From contig NZ_JAJVCS010000001.1 of NCBI RefSeq assembly GCF_021395205.1, positions 620,001 through 684,000 of the forward strand: 64,000 nucleotides of DNA, in the 5' to 3' direction. This DNA comes from Polynucleobacter sp. IMCC 30228 (GTDB lineage: Bacteria > Pseudomonadota > Gammaproteobacteria > Burkholderiales > Burkholderiaceae). This document shows positions 31,666-42,198 of this stretch, piece by piece. Every line of letters starts with the position of its first letter. Position 1 is the stretch's first letter. The position numbers and the translations under genes are program-made. The notes under the pieces are model-generated. The model saw only the letters and a program-made list of their open reading frames with translations, ran no database searches and had not been told where the DNA came from.

Positions 31666-32784
31666 TTAGCGCCGCCGTTTTTTAACTGCTTGGGCTAAAC
31701 GTTCAAGTACTTGCACCGAGCTATCCCAATCAATACAGGCATCAGTAATGCTTTTACCGTATTCGAGTTGGCTCGGATCATCTTTGCCAGGAGTAAATTT
31801 CTGTGCGCCACCCAATAAATGGCTTTCAATCATTACCCCAAAAATTTTGCGCGAACCGGCTTCAATTTGCTGGGCAATATTTTCTGCCACCACAACTTGC
31901 CGCTCGTGTTGCTTACTTGAATTAGCATGCGATAAGTCAATCATTAGGCTCGTCGGTAACTTTGCATCAGCAAGTTCAGCACAAGCCGCAGCAACATATT
32001 GAGCTTCATAGTTAGGCTCTTTACCTCCGCGTAAAATCACATGACAGTCTTTGTTGCCGTTGGTTTGCACAACCGCGACTTGACCATTTTTATGCACTGA
32101 GAGAAAGTGGTGCGGACGTCGAGCTGCTTGAATGGCATCAGTCGCAATTTTGATATTGCCATCTGTACCATTTTTAAAGCCAATAGGAGCAGATAAGCCT
32201 GAAGCCAATTCGCGGTGCACTTGGCTTTCGGTAGTGCGCGCGCCAATTGCACCCCAAGAAATCAAATCAGCAATGTACTGGGGTGAAATCACATCTAAAA
32301 ACTCACTCCCAGCAGGCATACCCAAGCGGTTTATTTCCATCAATACTTGGCGCGCAATGCGCAGGCCCTCTTCAATGCGAAAGCTTTCATCCAGATAAGG
32401 GTCGTTAATTAAGCCCTTCCAACCAACGGTCGTGCGAGGTTTTTCAAAATAGACCCGCATCACAATTTCTAGTTCGCCAGCAAAACGCGCCCGCTCTTTA
32501 AGTAAGCGATGGCAGTATTCAAGCGCAGCCCTTGGATCATGAATTGAGCAGGGGCCAATAACGACCAGCAGCCGATCATCTTTACCATGAATGCAATTCC
32601 GAATATTGAGGCGTGTCTCGCTAATGAGTTTTTCGATGGGTGTGCCATCAATGGGAAAAAAACGAATTAAATGTTCTGGAGGGGGCAGAACAGTAATATC
32701 GGCAATGCGTTGATCATCGGTTGCCGAGGTTTTATCAACGCTGGTATACCAATTTTCTTGGGGGGTTAAGTTTCTTGAGCTCAT
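31666..32784 (-). CDS. aroG: 3-deoxy-7-phosphoheptulonate synthase
   Basis: A 372-residue type I alpha DAHP synthase, the first enzyme of the aromatic amino acid pathway, condensing PEP with erythrose 4-phosphate. LLVVIGPCSIHDPRAALEYC has the conserved metal Cys. YFEKPRTTVGWKGLINDP, GARTTESQVHRELASGL and MIDLSHANSSK are diagnostic. It belongs to the feedback-regulated E. coli AroF/G/H group, but which amino acid inhibits it cannot be told. It follows tldD by 18 bases. Confidence 0.95.
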   Translation of the reverse strand: MSSRNLTPQENWYTSVDKTSATDDQRIADITVLPPPEHLIRFFPIDGTPIEKLISETRLNIRNCIHGKDDRLLVVIGPCSIHDPRAALEYCHRLLKERARFAGELEIVMRVYFEKPRTTVGWKGLINDPYLDESFRIEEGLRIARQVLMEINRLGMPAGSEFLDVISPQYIADLISWGAIGARTTESQVHRELASGLSAPIGFKNGTDGNIKIATDAIQAARRPHHFLSVHKNGQVAVVQTNGNKDCHVILRGGKEPNYEAQYVAAACAELADAKLPTSLMIDLSHANSSKQHERQVVVAENIAQQIEAGSRKIFGVMIESHLLGGAQKFTPGKDDPSQLEYGKSITDACIDWDSSVQVLERLAQAVKKRRR

Positions 32785-32802
32785 GGGGTTATTTTAAGCT
32801 CA

Positions 32803-34272
32803 TCAGGCCGTTCCGCCAACCGTCATGCCATCAATCCGTAAAGTAGGCTGGCCAACGCCAACTGGCACGCTTTGACCCTCCTTACCGCAAACACCTACAC
32901 CGCTATCGAGTTTTAAATCATTGCCGATCATGCTAACTTGTTTCAGTGACTCTGGGCCATTGCCAATAATGGTGGCGCCTTTCACGGGATATTGAATTTT
33001 GCCGTTTTCAACCCAATACGCTTCTGAGGCTGAGAAGACAAATTTACCGCTGGTGATGTCAACTTGACCGCCCCCGAAATTGACAGCGTACAAACCCCGC
33101 TTAATGCTACCAATAATTTCTTGTGGATCTGCAGTGCCGGCCAGCATATAGGTATTAGTCATGCGTGGCATCGGTAGCGAAGCAAAGCTTTCGCGACGAC
33201 CATTGCCCGTAGTAGGCATTTTCATTAAGCGTGCATTTAAGCTATCTTGAATATAGCCGCGCAAAATACCGTTTTCAATTAAGGTAGTGCATTGAGTTGG
33301 CGTACCTTCATCATCCATGGTCAGTGAACCTCTGCGGCCAGCAAGCGTGCCATCATCAACCACTGTGACACCTTTTGCGGCAACGCGTTCGCCGATGCGC
33401 CCAGCAAAAGCAGACGACCCTTTCCGATTGAAGTCACCCTCAAGTCCATGTCCTACCGCTTCATGCAAGAGCACGCCAGGCCAACCAGGCCCCATTACAA
33501 CAGTCATAGTGCCAGCAGCAACGGGACGAGATTCTAAATTAATTAAGGCGCTATCTACCGCATCATTGACCCATTGAGTAATTAAAGTGGTATTAAAGTA
33601 GTCATAGCCATGGCGCGCGCCGCCGCCAGCAGAGCCCGACTCACGGCGCCCATTTTGTTCGGCTATAACATGAATTGAAACGCGTACCAAAGGCCGCACA
33701 TCGGCAGCTAATAAGCCATTCGCACGGGCGACTAAGATCACATCAAATTCGCCAGCTAAGCTAGCCATGACTTGAATAATGCGCGGATCTCGGGCTTTAG
33801 CTTGGCGTTCAATACTTTCTAGCAAGGCAATTTTTTCTTGGGGCTGTAATGAATCTAGGGGGTTGAGATTGGCATACAGTGCAGGTAAGGCGGCATGTCC
33901 GTAAGTTTTCGCTAGCGCAAGGGTGCCTCCTTGCGGGCCGATGACGCGCGTCGCTTTAGCTGATTTCGTTAAAGCGGCTAAATTAATTTCATCTGAATAG
34001 GCAAAGGCGGTTTTATCGCCATGAATTGCCCGTACCCCTACGCCTTGATCAATACTAAAGCTACCCGACTTAACGATACCCTCCTCAAGACTCCAGCTTT
34101 CGTTATGGGTTCGTTGAAAATATAAATCAGCGTCATCTAATTGATGACTAAACAGCACCCCAAACGTCTGTTGTAAATCGGCTTCGGTTAACCCGCTAGG
34201 TTCTAACAAAATCGATTTAGCAATATGAAGTAGTTCTGTAGCAACTACGGGTTGTGAGACTGGCTTATTCAA
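32803..34272 (-). CDS. tldD: metalloprotease TldD
   Basis: A 489-residue protease of the TldD/TldE pair. The zinc motif HEAVGH is at residues 270-275 (GVLLHEAVGHGLEGD). Conserved RTHNESWSLEEGIVKSGSF in the N-domain and the C-terminal ending VGGTA also match. TldD with TldE degrades modified peptides such as microcin B17 precursors and CcdA in E. coli. TldE (PmbA) is not in the window. It lies in a yhdP-nitrilase-tldD-aroG run typical of Burkholderiales. Confidence 0.95.
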   Translation of the reverse strand: MNKPVSQPVVATELLHIAKSILLEPSGLTEADLQQTFGVLFSHQLDDADLYFQRTHNESWSLEEGIVKSGSFSIDQGVGVRAIHGDKTAFAYSDEINLAALTKSAKATRVIGPQGGTLALAKTYGHAALPALYANLNPLDSLQPQEKIALLESIERQAKARDPRIIQVMASLAGEFDVILVARANGLLAADVRPLVRVSIHVIAEQNGRRESGSAGGGARHGYDYFNTTLITQWVNDAVDSALINLESRPVAAGTMTVVMGPGWPGVLLHEAVGHGLEGDFNRKGSSAFAGRIGERVAAKGVTVVDDGTLAGRRGSLTMDDEGTPTQCTTLIENGILRGYIQDSLNARLMKMPTTGNGRRESFASLPMPRMTNTYMLAGTADPQEIIGSIKRGLYAVNFGGGQVDITSGKFVFSASEAYWVENGKIQYPVKGATIIGNGPESLKQVSMIGNDLKLDSGVGVCGKEGQSVPVGVGQPTLRIDGMTVGGTA

Positions 34273-34293
34273 AATAGAGGCAACTTTCTAAAA

Positions 34294-35127
34294 TTACAGC
34301 TTGCGATGTAAAAGGGCGGGAAGCTTAGAGCGTACTGCGTTTAATTTATCTTTGCTGAGGGTACCCAAAATAAATCCCTCGCCAGCAACTAGACATTGTT
34401 CAATTTCGCCCCATGGATCAACCAGCATCGAGTTTCCCCAAGTGCGGCGGCGATTTAGATGGGTGCCACCTTGGGCAGAGGCCAGCACATAGCATTGGTT
34501 TTCAATCGCCCGCGCGCGTAACAAAATTTCCCAATGGTCTTTGCCAGTGGTGTAAGTGAAGGCGGCGGGCACGAGATGACAATCGACTTCACCAAGCGCG
34601 CGATACAACTCTGGAAAGCGTAAGTCATAACAAATACTTAAGCCCATTTTCCATAACACACCATCGAGGTTAATTTGTAGAAGTGCCGGTGAAACACCCG
34701 CAACAAGGGTATTGGCTTCATCATAATGCTCGTCAGCAGTTTGAAAACTAAATAAATGGATTTTGTCGTAACGTGCAATCATTTTTCCTGCTGGGTCGAA
34801 AACTAAAGTCGTATTATTTACTTTAGCTGCTTGATTGGTCTCTAAGGGTATCGTTCCTGCCACCAAATAAATCTGCTGTTCTTTTGCTAATTGGGCAAGT
34901 TGATCTTGCATAAAGCCGACCCCTAGTTTTTCACGCACCCTAATTTTGTCTATATCTTTTAAGCCCATCAAGCAAAAATATTCTGGCAATAAAACTAATT
35001 GCGCACCAGCTTGAGCGGCCTGCTGGATGAGGCGGCTAGCTGTTTGTAAGTTTTCCTTGACGTCGGGAGTAGAGACCATTTGCACTGCGGCAAGACGAAA
35101 CTGCTGAGGATCGATTGGGGCGTTCAT
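34294..35127 (-). CDS. carbon-nitrogen hydrolase (Nit1-like, probable deaminated glutathione amidase)
   Basis: A 277-residue nitrilase-superfamily amidase. The catalytic triad is visible: E49 (LLPEYFCLMG), K122 (RYDKIHLF) and C166 (SICYDLRFPELYR). The phrases match the Nit1/Nit2 branch, whose bacterial members hydrolyse deaminated glutathione or omega-amides of 2-oxoacids; choosing between them is not possible by eye. It is cytoplasmic and probably dimeric. Gaps to yhdP (20 bases) and tldD (21 bases) indicate an operon. Confidence 0.88.
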   Translation of the reverse strand: MNAPIDPQQFRLAAVQMVSTPDVKENLQTASRLIQQAAQAGAQLVLLPEYFCLMGLKDIDKIRVREKLGVGFMQDQLAQLAKEQQIYLVAGTIPLETNQAAKVNNTTLVFDPAGKMIARYDKIHLFSFQTADEHYDEANTLVAGVSPALLQINLDGVLWKMGLSICYDLRFPELYRALGEVDCHLVPAAFTYTTGKDHWEILLRARAIENQCYVLASAQGGTHLNRRRTWGNSMLVDPWGEIEQCLVAGEGFILGTLSKDKLNAVRSKLPALLHRKL

Positions 35128-35147
35128 GATGAGTTCTATCTGGGTTT

Positions 35148-38100
35148 TTATTGTGCAGAAGTGCTAACGCGCGGTAATGGTGCTGCTGCTGGCTCTTGCT
35201 GTTCGCGCAGTAGATTGCGTTTTCGAATCGAGTCCATTACGCTTGGGTCAAGGGGTTGACCTTGTTGATTTAGCGGAATGATCTCTGGAGTTTTCCAAGA
35301 GCCTTGAATCAAATAGTCGGATTGCATGGCTTTGTTAATTTGATTGGTTAACAGATATTGTCCTACTAAGGCGCCTAAACCAGCGATAGGATTAATTGCA
35401 AATAGTGCTAAAGCGCCAGACGTGGCATCAAGAGTGGGGAAAATGGTCACGCGTAAATCTTGGGTTTGATTGGGGATGCTGATTAAACCTGACATCAATA
35501 AACGCGCTTGATTTAATTCCATATTAAATTGATTTGTACGCGCAACTCCATTACGAATGTTAAACGTACTCGTAATTTGGTTAAAGGCAGTGCCTTTGCT
35601 AGTCATGTTGCGAGCCATACTGACTTCATTAAAGCTGGCAAATTTTAATAAGCTTTGTAAACTCAATACATTTAGTAATTGCACTGCGCCAGTATCTACT
35701 TCCAATAAACGTCCATTGCTCAAATCAAGATCAAGTTGGCCAGCAATGGAGCTCCATTCAGGTTGGAAGGGTGAGCCTTGCCAGTCGAGTTTAGCTGTCA
35801 GCTTCCCCATACCACCTTCAATTTGATCGGGGTTACCCCAACGCGAAATAATCACGCCTAAATTGCTTATGTCTGCCTCAACATCAAGCGAGGTGTGCTC
35901 ATTACCCTCTTGGGGAACATCAAACCACTGGCCAGTAATGTTGACTTTAGCATCGGCATTACTGACCTTCAAAGAGTCGATTTGAAAGCGATCACCTTGG
36001 TTGCTGGCTTTTAGTGTTGTGACACCAAGCTGACCTTTTGCCCAAGTAAAATCATTAATAGTGAGGTCAATATCGGGCATTAAACGGATTTTTTTCTGGT
36101 TTGAAACAGTTGCTAGCGTTGTATCGGCAGCCTTCATTTCAGCATTCAAGGGAGGGGTAAGCAAATTCGCTGGGGGTATATGCAGATAGGTTAGTTTGCC
36201 GCTCACCCGATTAGGTTTTGCTGCTGCCGAATTCAGTTGTAGATCAACTTGACCAGCAAGCGCGGGCGAATTAATTCTGGTTATCAAGCTATTATTTTTG
36301 CCGCTAGCATTAATGTAAAGATCAGGCCAAGTGCGATTCAAGAAAATAAAATTCTTAATTTGAGCATTAATTTGACCAATGGAGAGATCCGTTAGACCAA
36401 TTGCCTTTGAATTATTTGTTTCTTTAAGGGCGGTACTATTGAAAAATATTTGCCAGCTATCAGCATTGAGTTCGGCCAATTGCAAGCTTAGCGTTGTGTC
36501 GCTGGTGGGTTTTGGCGCTACTACACCCACGCCAAAACTTTGGCGTGATGCTTCACCCTCGGTGAGGTTGCCTTGCGCTGAAATCAAATCCCCAATGCGG
36601 CCAGACCAATCAACGGTATGGGGCTTTGTTTTCGAGCCGGGCGAACTGTGTACGTTAATTTCTGCTTGCATAGCAGTGCCAATTGCTTTTTTAAATGGTG
36701 CTGGCACATCAAAACCGAGATTCTGTAAATCAAAAATGAGATTAAAGTCGGCTGCCAATGCGCTGGCGGCAATCGTGCCTTTGTAATTCAATTTCCCGCT
36801 TAACGCTGTGAGAAAGGGATTGGCGGCACGGTTAGGGGAAGCAAAATACGATTTGATCGCTCCACTATTAGCATTACCATTCAGCGCAAATAGTTTTTTA
36901 TTGGCTTTATCAAAGGTACTGGTGATTTGCAGGGTTCCTCCCAGTAATTCTGCATACACATCTTCAAACTCCGCCTTTTCGTCGCGTAAACGTAGGGTGC
37001 CACGAATATTTTCAAGCGGTGGAAAATCACCCCATTGAGAGCGATTTTTACTGAGGACTAGCTCACCATTAATGATGGGCTCTTGACTTGCAGCAAACGG
37101 AATTTGTAAATCGAGGTTTAGTAATGCTGGTCCAGATACTTTAAGATTTTTACTTAACTGCTCATGCTGCATTAAAACGGGGGTTGGTTGAAGATATTCA
37201 AACATTTGCGCAAGGTCGCCTTGTGCCTTACCGTTAATTTGTAAGATCGGTTGCGCTGCACTCATATTGGCAATGCTGGCGGTAAATTGTTGCAAATTCA
37301 CCTCCTTGTATTTTGCTTGATCAATAGCAATATCAAGCTTAGTTTGCTGAATTGCAACTAAACCATTGACCGCACTAAAGCTTGGCCAGCTACCTTGATT
37401 AGTCGGTAACAGCGGATCGGGGATAAGGCTGGCGTTGACAACTGGTAGCTTTACTGAAAACTCACCCGCTTGAGGTTTGGCAAACGGGATTTCAGTTGGA
37501 TTACCTTTAATATGAATCACCCCATTTTTGACTTCACCGCTACCAAATGCTTTGGCAAGAAAGGCCGTAGTCTCAAGATTCATTGCCAGCGGTAAATAAC
37601 GATGAATTTGCGGCATTGCGGCGCGCGCAAAATTCATATCTAAAGTCAGGATATCTTTCGCTTGAGAGCCTTTCAAAATATAGTTGGCAGCAAAAGTAGT
37701 CGCCAAATCTTTATTTTCTAACTGCATTTTCTTGCCGCTAATTTCCCAGTCATCTTTAGTTTTTTTCCACTCTATTAAGCCACTTGCTTGATCAAACTGT
37801 AGTTGGGGATCGCTTAAAAATTCCTTAATTTGTAGGGCTAAGTGTTGTGAATCGAGCGTGAGGGAGCCGGCTTTTTCTGTGCTTAGTAAAGTACCACTTA
37901 AATGCGCAATGGATGGTAAGGCTTTAAAGGGTGTAGTAAAACTGCAGTCGACTAACTTAACACTGAGGTCTAAGTTAAGCTGCGCCTCACCAAGCCAGGC
38001 TGATGGTAAGGGTAAAGACGATTTACTTTCAGCCCAACTGAGGTCAATATTTTGCAACTCACCGCTGGCATGCGCATTGGCAATCAACTGGTTTATTTTT

Positions 38101-39266
38101 TTGGGCAACGGTAAATTTTTGGCAAACCGGGTGAGATCTTCTAAGCGAATAGAGGGGGCGGAGAAACCAAATTCTTTCAATTCAGAGCCCTTTTCAGGTG
38201 CACGCCATTTAAAAGTCATGGGCCCAATTTTTTGGAGAGTAGCATTGGCAGCGCTATGTAAATCTCGCCAAGCTAGATTTTTGGTATTGACCAAAATCAT
38301 TTGGCCAAGACTGCTTTGAATTAGACTTACTTCAAGCCGACCAAAGCCTAACCCATCTTTTTCTTTTGACCTTTGTATTTGAATTTGTTCGCCGCTCAGC
38401 TGGATGGTACTGCGTTCTGGCATGCCGTTATCGAGCACCAATTTGCCACTCGAATTCAGTAAACCAGCAAGCGAATACAACGGTAATTTAAAGTCTTGCG
38501 AGAGTTGGGTTAAATTTAAACCGCTTAATTCCCAGGAAAATTGACCATTCCAATTGCGCCAGTTACCCGCTTCGCGCGCAAGTCGATGCGAAAAGTCAGC
38601 TTGAAGCTGAAGTGGCTTTTGATGCCAAGGACTTTGAATGCTTAATTGACCTTGATGACTGCGAATCCCATTCGTCAGTTCTAAGTGATCGAGTTGAACG
38701 GGAATCGGACTTGAATTGCGGGCAAGATCTTGCCAGCTAATTTGCACATGATTAACAATCAATTGATCTTGTTCAAGCAACCAATTGCTACCTGAATAAT
38801 CGTTAGGACTGGTTTTTAAATCAATCCCAGCAATTGTCAAGTTGCCATTAAGCTCGCGGCGCATCTGGATCTGCGCATCATCAAACTCAAGACGATGAAA
38901 GTAAGGTTTTAGATGATATAAAGAGAGCCAACTTAACTCGCCGTCGATACGTTTAATTTCGAGCAGGGGTGAAGTTAGTTGTGCTTTTTTATTGGGGGCA
39001 TTCACAAAACGCAAGCCCTGAATTTGAAATGACGGTCTTATGCCAGTCCAAGCTACTGCGAGCTGATCGATTTCGACCTGAACACCTAAGCGCGCACCAA
39101 TGAGGCGTTCAATCGTTGGCTTAGATGTCTCTAATTGTGGCCAGAGCCAAAAGCGAATCGTTAAATGTCCTAGAATGAGGAGGACACAGAGGGTTGCCAT
39201 GAGAATCAATAAACGCCGCCACCAGCGTTTGAGTTTGACGTTTTGGGGTACAAATTTACTGAACAT
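35148..39266 (-). CDS. yhdP: YhdP family AsmA-like phospholipid transport protein
   Basis: A 1372-residue protein with one N-terminal membrane anchor (about residues 16-34, LLILMATLCVLLILGHLTI) and a very long periplasmic body of repeating beta-rich segments (DUF3971/AsmA-like). LGVQVEIDQLAVAWTGIRPSFQIQGL near the N-terminus is typical, and the C-terminus resembles AsmA_2 (FNIRNGVARTNQFNMELNQARLLMSG; GALVGQYLLTNQINKAM). Such proteins bridge the periplasm and carry phospholipid to the outer membrane. Length is close to E. coli YhdP (1266), slightly longer. It is first in the operon with the nitrilase, and divergent from glnE across 70 bases. Confidence 0.92.
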   Translation of the reverse strand: MFSKFVPQNVKLKRWWRRLLILMATLCVLLILGHLTIRFWLWPQLETSKPTIERLIGARLGVQVEIDQLAVAWTGIRPSFQIQGLRFVNAPNKKAQLTSPLLEIKRIDGELSWLSLYHLKPYFHRLEFDDAQIQMRRELNGNLTIAGIDLKTSPNDYSGSNWLLEQDQLIVNHVQISWQDLARNSSPIPVQLDHLELTNGIRSHQGQLSIQSPWHQKPLQLQADFSHRLAREAGNWRNWNGQFSWELSGLNLTQLSQDFKLPLYSLAGLLNSSGKLVLDNGMPERSTIQLSGEQIQIQRSKEKDGLGFGRLEVSLIQSSLGQMILVNTKNLAWRDLHSAANATLQKIGPMTFKWRAPEKGSELKEFGFSAPSIRLEDLTRFAKNLPLPKKINQLIANAHASGELQNIDLSWAESKSSLPLPSAWLGEAQLNLDLSVKLVDCSFTTPFKALPSIAHLSGTLLSTEKAGSLTLDSQHLALQIKEFLSDPQLQFDQASGLIEWKKTKDDWEISGKKMQLENKDLATTFAANYILKGSQAKDILTLDMNFARAAMPQIHRYLPLAMNLETTAFLAKAFGSGEVKNGVIHIKGNPTEIPFAKPQAGEFSVKLPVVNASLIPDPLLPTNQGSWPSFSAVNGLVAIQQTKLDIAIDQAKYKEVNLQQFTASIANMSAAQPILQINGKAQGDLAQMFEYLQPTPVLMQHEQLSKNLKVSGPALLNLDLQIPFAASQEPIINGELVLSKNRSQWGDFPPLENIRGTLRLRDEKAEFEDVYAELLGGTLQITSTFDKANKKLFALNGNANSGAIKSYFASPNRAANPFLTALSGKLNYKGTIAASALAADFNLIFDLQNLGFDVPAPFKKAIGTAMQAEINVHSSPGSKTKPHTVDWSGRIGDLISAQGNLTEGEASRQSFGVGVVAPKPTSDTTLSLQLAELNADSWQIFFNSTALKETNNSKAIGLTDLSIGQINAQIKNFIFLNRTWPDLYINASGKNNSLITRINSPALAGQVDLQLNSAAAKPNRVSGKLTYLHIPPANLLTPPLNAEMKAADTTLATVSNQKKIRLMPDIDLTINDFTWAKGQLGVTTLKASNQGDRFQIDSLKVSNADAKVNITGQWFDVPQEGNEHTSLDVEADISNLGVIISRWGNPDQIEGGMGKLTAKLDWQGSPFQPEWSSIAGQLDLDLSNGRLLEVDTGAVQLLNVLSLQSLLKFASFNEVSMARNMTSKGTAFNQITSTFNIRNGVARTNQFNMELNQARLLMSGLISIPNQTQDLRVTIFPTLDATSGALALFAINPIAGLGALVGQYLLTNQINKAMQSDYLIQGSWKTPEIIPLNQQGQPLDPSVMDSIRKRNLLREQQEPAAAPLPRVSTSAQ

Positions 39267-39336
39267 GTACCCTATTATCCGTCAGCCTTGCGTGCTTTTG
39301 CTGATCCCCTAAAAGGGCACAGATTAAGATGGAGTC

Positions 39337-42198
39337 ATGAGCTTATTTCAGTCCCAGGTTAGTTGGTTGCGGCGCCATTCGATTTTTTCTGATCGCTGGC
39401 TTATTGCTCACCCAGATTGGCTAGACTGGCTTGCGCATTGGGGTTCGCTGCCTTTAGATCAGGCTGGGGTAAGGACGCTCTTGTTAGGGGCAATTGAGGT
39501 CGCAAGTAATACGCATGACACGGAAGCCAATTTCATGGCGCAAATTCGCTTAGCCAGGCAACGATTTATGATTTGGCTTGCATTTCGAGACCTCAATCAG
39601 CTCGCTAGCTTAGCCGAGGTTACTGCCGCCCTGAGCTACTTTGCAGAGCAAGCTATTGGTTTAGCTGGATTACGCGCACGGCTTGATTTGCAGGATCGTT
39701 TTGGCTTGCCGTGGAGCCCCACCTTACATTGTGAATTGCCGCTCATCGTTGTTGGGATGGGAAAATTGGGCGGTGGTGAACTCAACGTCTCCTCCGATAT
39801 TGACTTAATTTTTTTATACGAACAAGATGGCCATACTCAGGGTGGTACGAGGGTCTTGTCCAATCATGAGTGGTTTGAGCGAGCTGGCAAGCGAGTGATT
39901 AAATTACTCGCTGAGCAAAATGCCAATGGATTTGTTTTTAGAGTCGACATGCGTTTACGGCCCAATGGTGACTCAGGGCCGTTGGTCTGTAGTCTCGATA
40001 TGCTTGAAGAATATTTATCTGTTCAAGGAAGAGAATGGGAGCGCTATGCGTGGATAAAAGGACGCTTAGTCTACCCAGCGCCTGCGGCGATCGACTCGGT
40101 ACGCTGCAATAAGGCATTAACGCAAATTGTGCGCCCATTTATATATCGGCGTCACTTAGATTATGGCGTTATTGCTGCCATTCGTGATTTGCACGTCCAA
40201 ATACAGCGCGAAGCTGAGCGCCGAAGCTTAAGTCGACTTGGCAAACCCAGTCGCGCGCAAGATATTAAATTAGGGCGAGGTGGAATTCGCGAAATCGAAT
40301 TTGTGGCGCAAATGTTTCAATTAATGCGCGGCGGCACCGATCCACGGTTTCAAATTCGTCCCACTTTAGACGTTCTGGGCTTAATCGCTCAGCAAAACCT
40401 ATTGCCGCAAATAGAAATTGATGAACTGGTCTGCGCTTATCAATTTTTAAGGCGTTTAGAACATCGCTTACAAATTTGGGAAGATCAACAAACGCATCTT
40501 TTACCTGAAGATGAGATTGCACGGCTTCGCTTTGCAGAAAGTATGGCAGGCGCAGATAGACCTATCGATGAACCAAGTTTGGGAACTGCATTTCTAGCGC
40601 AACTTGACCAACAACAAAATAACGTGGCGCGGATTTTTGAAAAAGCTTTCGCGCTGGATAAAAATACTCGTCTTGATATCGATTCAGCTTCCCCTGCTTG
40701 GCAGCCTGATGCACAATCTTTTCCGCAGGCCTTAGAGCGCTGGCAATTGTGGTTAGCTAGCGGTAAACAAAAAGCCTTACCGGCAGCCAGCCGCCTCATT
40801 CTCGTCAATGTCTTAAAAAAAGTCGTTGATTTATTAGCTGCCGAGTTGCTCCCTTCAAGTGAGGCCGATCAAGTACTCATTCGTTTTTGTGACTTATTAG
40901 AGGCCATTGCGAGACGCGGCGCTTATTTATCGATTTTGGCCGAGTATCCACAAGCCTTAATTAATATTTTGGCCTTGTTAAAAGCCTCTCAATGGGGTGC
41001 GACATACCTAACCCGCCATCCACACTTACTAGATAATTTACTCGATTCAAGTGCTGAAGAAAAATTAGTACATGAACCCGCAGTGTATTGGCAGGAGGTT
41101 AAGTCGCATCTCGATCTGCGGCTAGACGATGCTTTGCAAGATGCCGCAACGGATGAACAGGCAATGAATGTATTGCGGGTATGCCATCAAACGGAAACCT
41201 TTTTAATTTTACTGGCAGATTTAGGGATTGGCACCCAAGCGCCATTGGGCGTAGAAAAAATAAGTGATCGCTTATCAGCACTTGCCGACATGATGTTGCA
41301 AGTGAGTTATGAGCGGGTGTGGATTGGTGTTGCGAAAAAATTTATCTTACCAAATCAACCCCTGCCCCCATTTGCTGTTATTGCGTATGGCAAATTAGGC
41401 GGCAAAGAGCTTGGTTATGCTTCTGACTTAGATTTAGTATTTATTTATGCGGCCGAGGAGGATGATTTAAGGGCCCAAGAAATTTATACGCTGTTGGCCA
41501 AGCGCATGATTAATTGGTTAACTGCATTTACTTCAGCGGGCACTTTATTTGAGATTGATACCCGCTTAAGGCCTAATGGATCAGCCGGATTTTTAGTCAC
41601 TAGCTTGGCAGCGTTTAAGCAATATCAATTGCGTGAAGGTAAAAATGTCGCTTGGGTCTGGGAGCATCAGGCCCTAACGCGAGCCCGTTTTGCGGCAGGA
41701 CAAATTCAACTTGCCACTGAATTTGAGCAGATTCGTGCTGCTGTGTTAGGGCACCTGCGTGACCCAGAGATATTGCGTCAAGAAATATTATCCATGCGCA
41801 TGAAGGTACATGAGGGCCACCCCAATGCTACAAATCAATTTGACTTAAAGCACGATAAAGGGGGCATGGTAGATATCGAGTTCATCGTGCAATATTTAGT
41901 TTTAGCTTTTGCCTACTTTCACCCGCAATTAATTGCGAATTTAGGAAATATTGCCTTACTTAGTAGCGCTGCCGATTGTCAATTGATAGATCGTTCTGCC
42001 GCGACTGCAGTTGGCAATGCCTATCGCTTGTTTAGGGCTAAACAACATCGCTTGCGTTTAGATGGGGTTGATAAATCGCGACTTGATTTACAGCAGCACC
42101 CAGAGTTTGCAGCAGCACGCCTGCAAGTTATAGCCCTATGGAAGTCCATCTTAGAGCCTAATGCTACTCTAGAAGTTCGCGCGCATGACGCCGAGTAG
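39337..42198 (+). CDS. glnE: bifunctional glutamine synthetase adenylyltransferase/deadenylase
   Basis: A 953-residue regulator of glutamine synthetase, with two nucleotidyltransferase domains and a helical linker. The first active site is GELNVSSDIDLIFLYEQDG (about 149-167; deadenylating half). The second is GKELGYASDLDLVFIYAAEE (adenylating half), each with the G-S/A-D-x-D metal motif. RLRPNGDSGPL and RLRPNGSAGFL follow the two sites. GGAG 5 bases before the ATG fixes the start. The 3' end overlaps recN by 35 bases on the other strand, and both C-termini look normal for their families. PII protein (glnB) is not in the window. Confidence 0.97.
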   Translation: MSLFQSQVSWLRRHSIFSDRWLIAHPDWLDWLAHWGSLPLDQAGVRTLLLGAIEVASNTHDTEANFMAQIRLARQRFMIWLAFRDLNQLASLAEVTAALSYFAEQAIGLAGLRARLDLQDRFGLPWSPTLHCELPLIVVGMGKLGGGELNVSSDIDLIFLYEQDGHTQGGTRVLSNHEWFERAGKRVIKLLAEQNANGFVFRVDMRLRPNGDSGPLVCSLDMLEEYLSVQGREWERYAWIKGRLVYPAPAAIDSVRCNKALTQIVRPFIYRRHLDYGVIAAIRDLHVQIQREAERRSLSRLGKPSRAQDIKLGRGGIREIEFVAQMFQLMRGGTDPRFQIRPTLDVLGLIAQQNLLPQIEIDELVCAYQFLRRLEHRLQIWEDQQTHLLPEDEIARLRFAESMAGADRPIDEPSLGTAFLAQLDQQQNNVARIFEKAFALDKNTRLDIDSASPAWQPDAQSFPQALERWQLWLASGKQKALPAASRLILVNVLKKVVDLLAAELLPSSEADQVLIRFCDLLEAIARRGAYLSILAEYPQALINILALLKASQWGATYLTRHPHLLDNLLDSSAEEKLVHEPAVYWQEVKSHLDLRLDDALQDAATDEQAMNVLRVCHQTETFLILLADLGIGTQAPLGVEKISDRLSALADMMLQVSYERVWIGVAKKFILPNQPLPPFAVIAYGKLGGKELGYASDLDLVFIYAAEEDDLRAQEIYTLLAKRMINWLTAFTSAGTLFEIDTRLRPNGSAGFLVTSLAAFKQYQLREGKNVAWVWEHQALTRARFAAGQIQLATEFEQIRAAVLGHLRDPEILRQEILSMRMKVHEGHPNATNQFDLKHDKGGMVDIEFIVQYLVLAFAYFHPQLIANLGNIALLSSAADCQLIDRSAATAVGNAYRLFRAKQHRLRLDGVDKSRLDLQQHPEFAAARLQVIALWKSILEPNATLEVRAHDAE

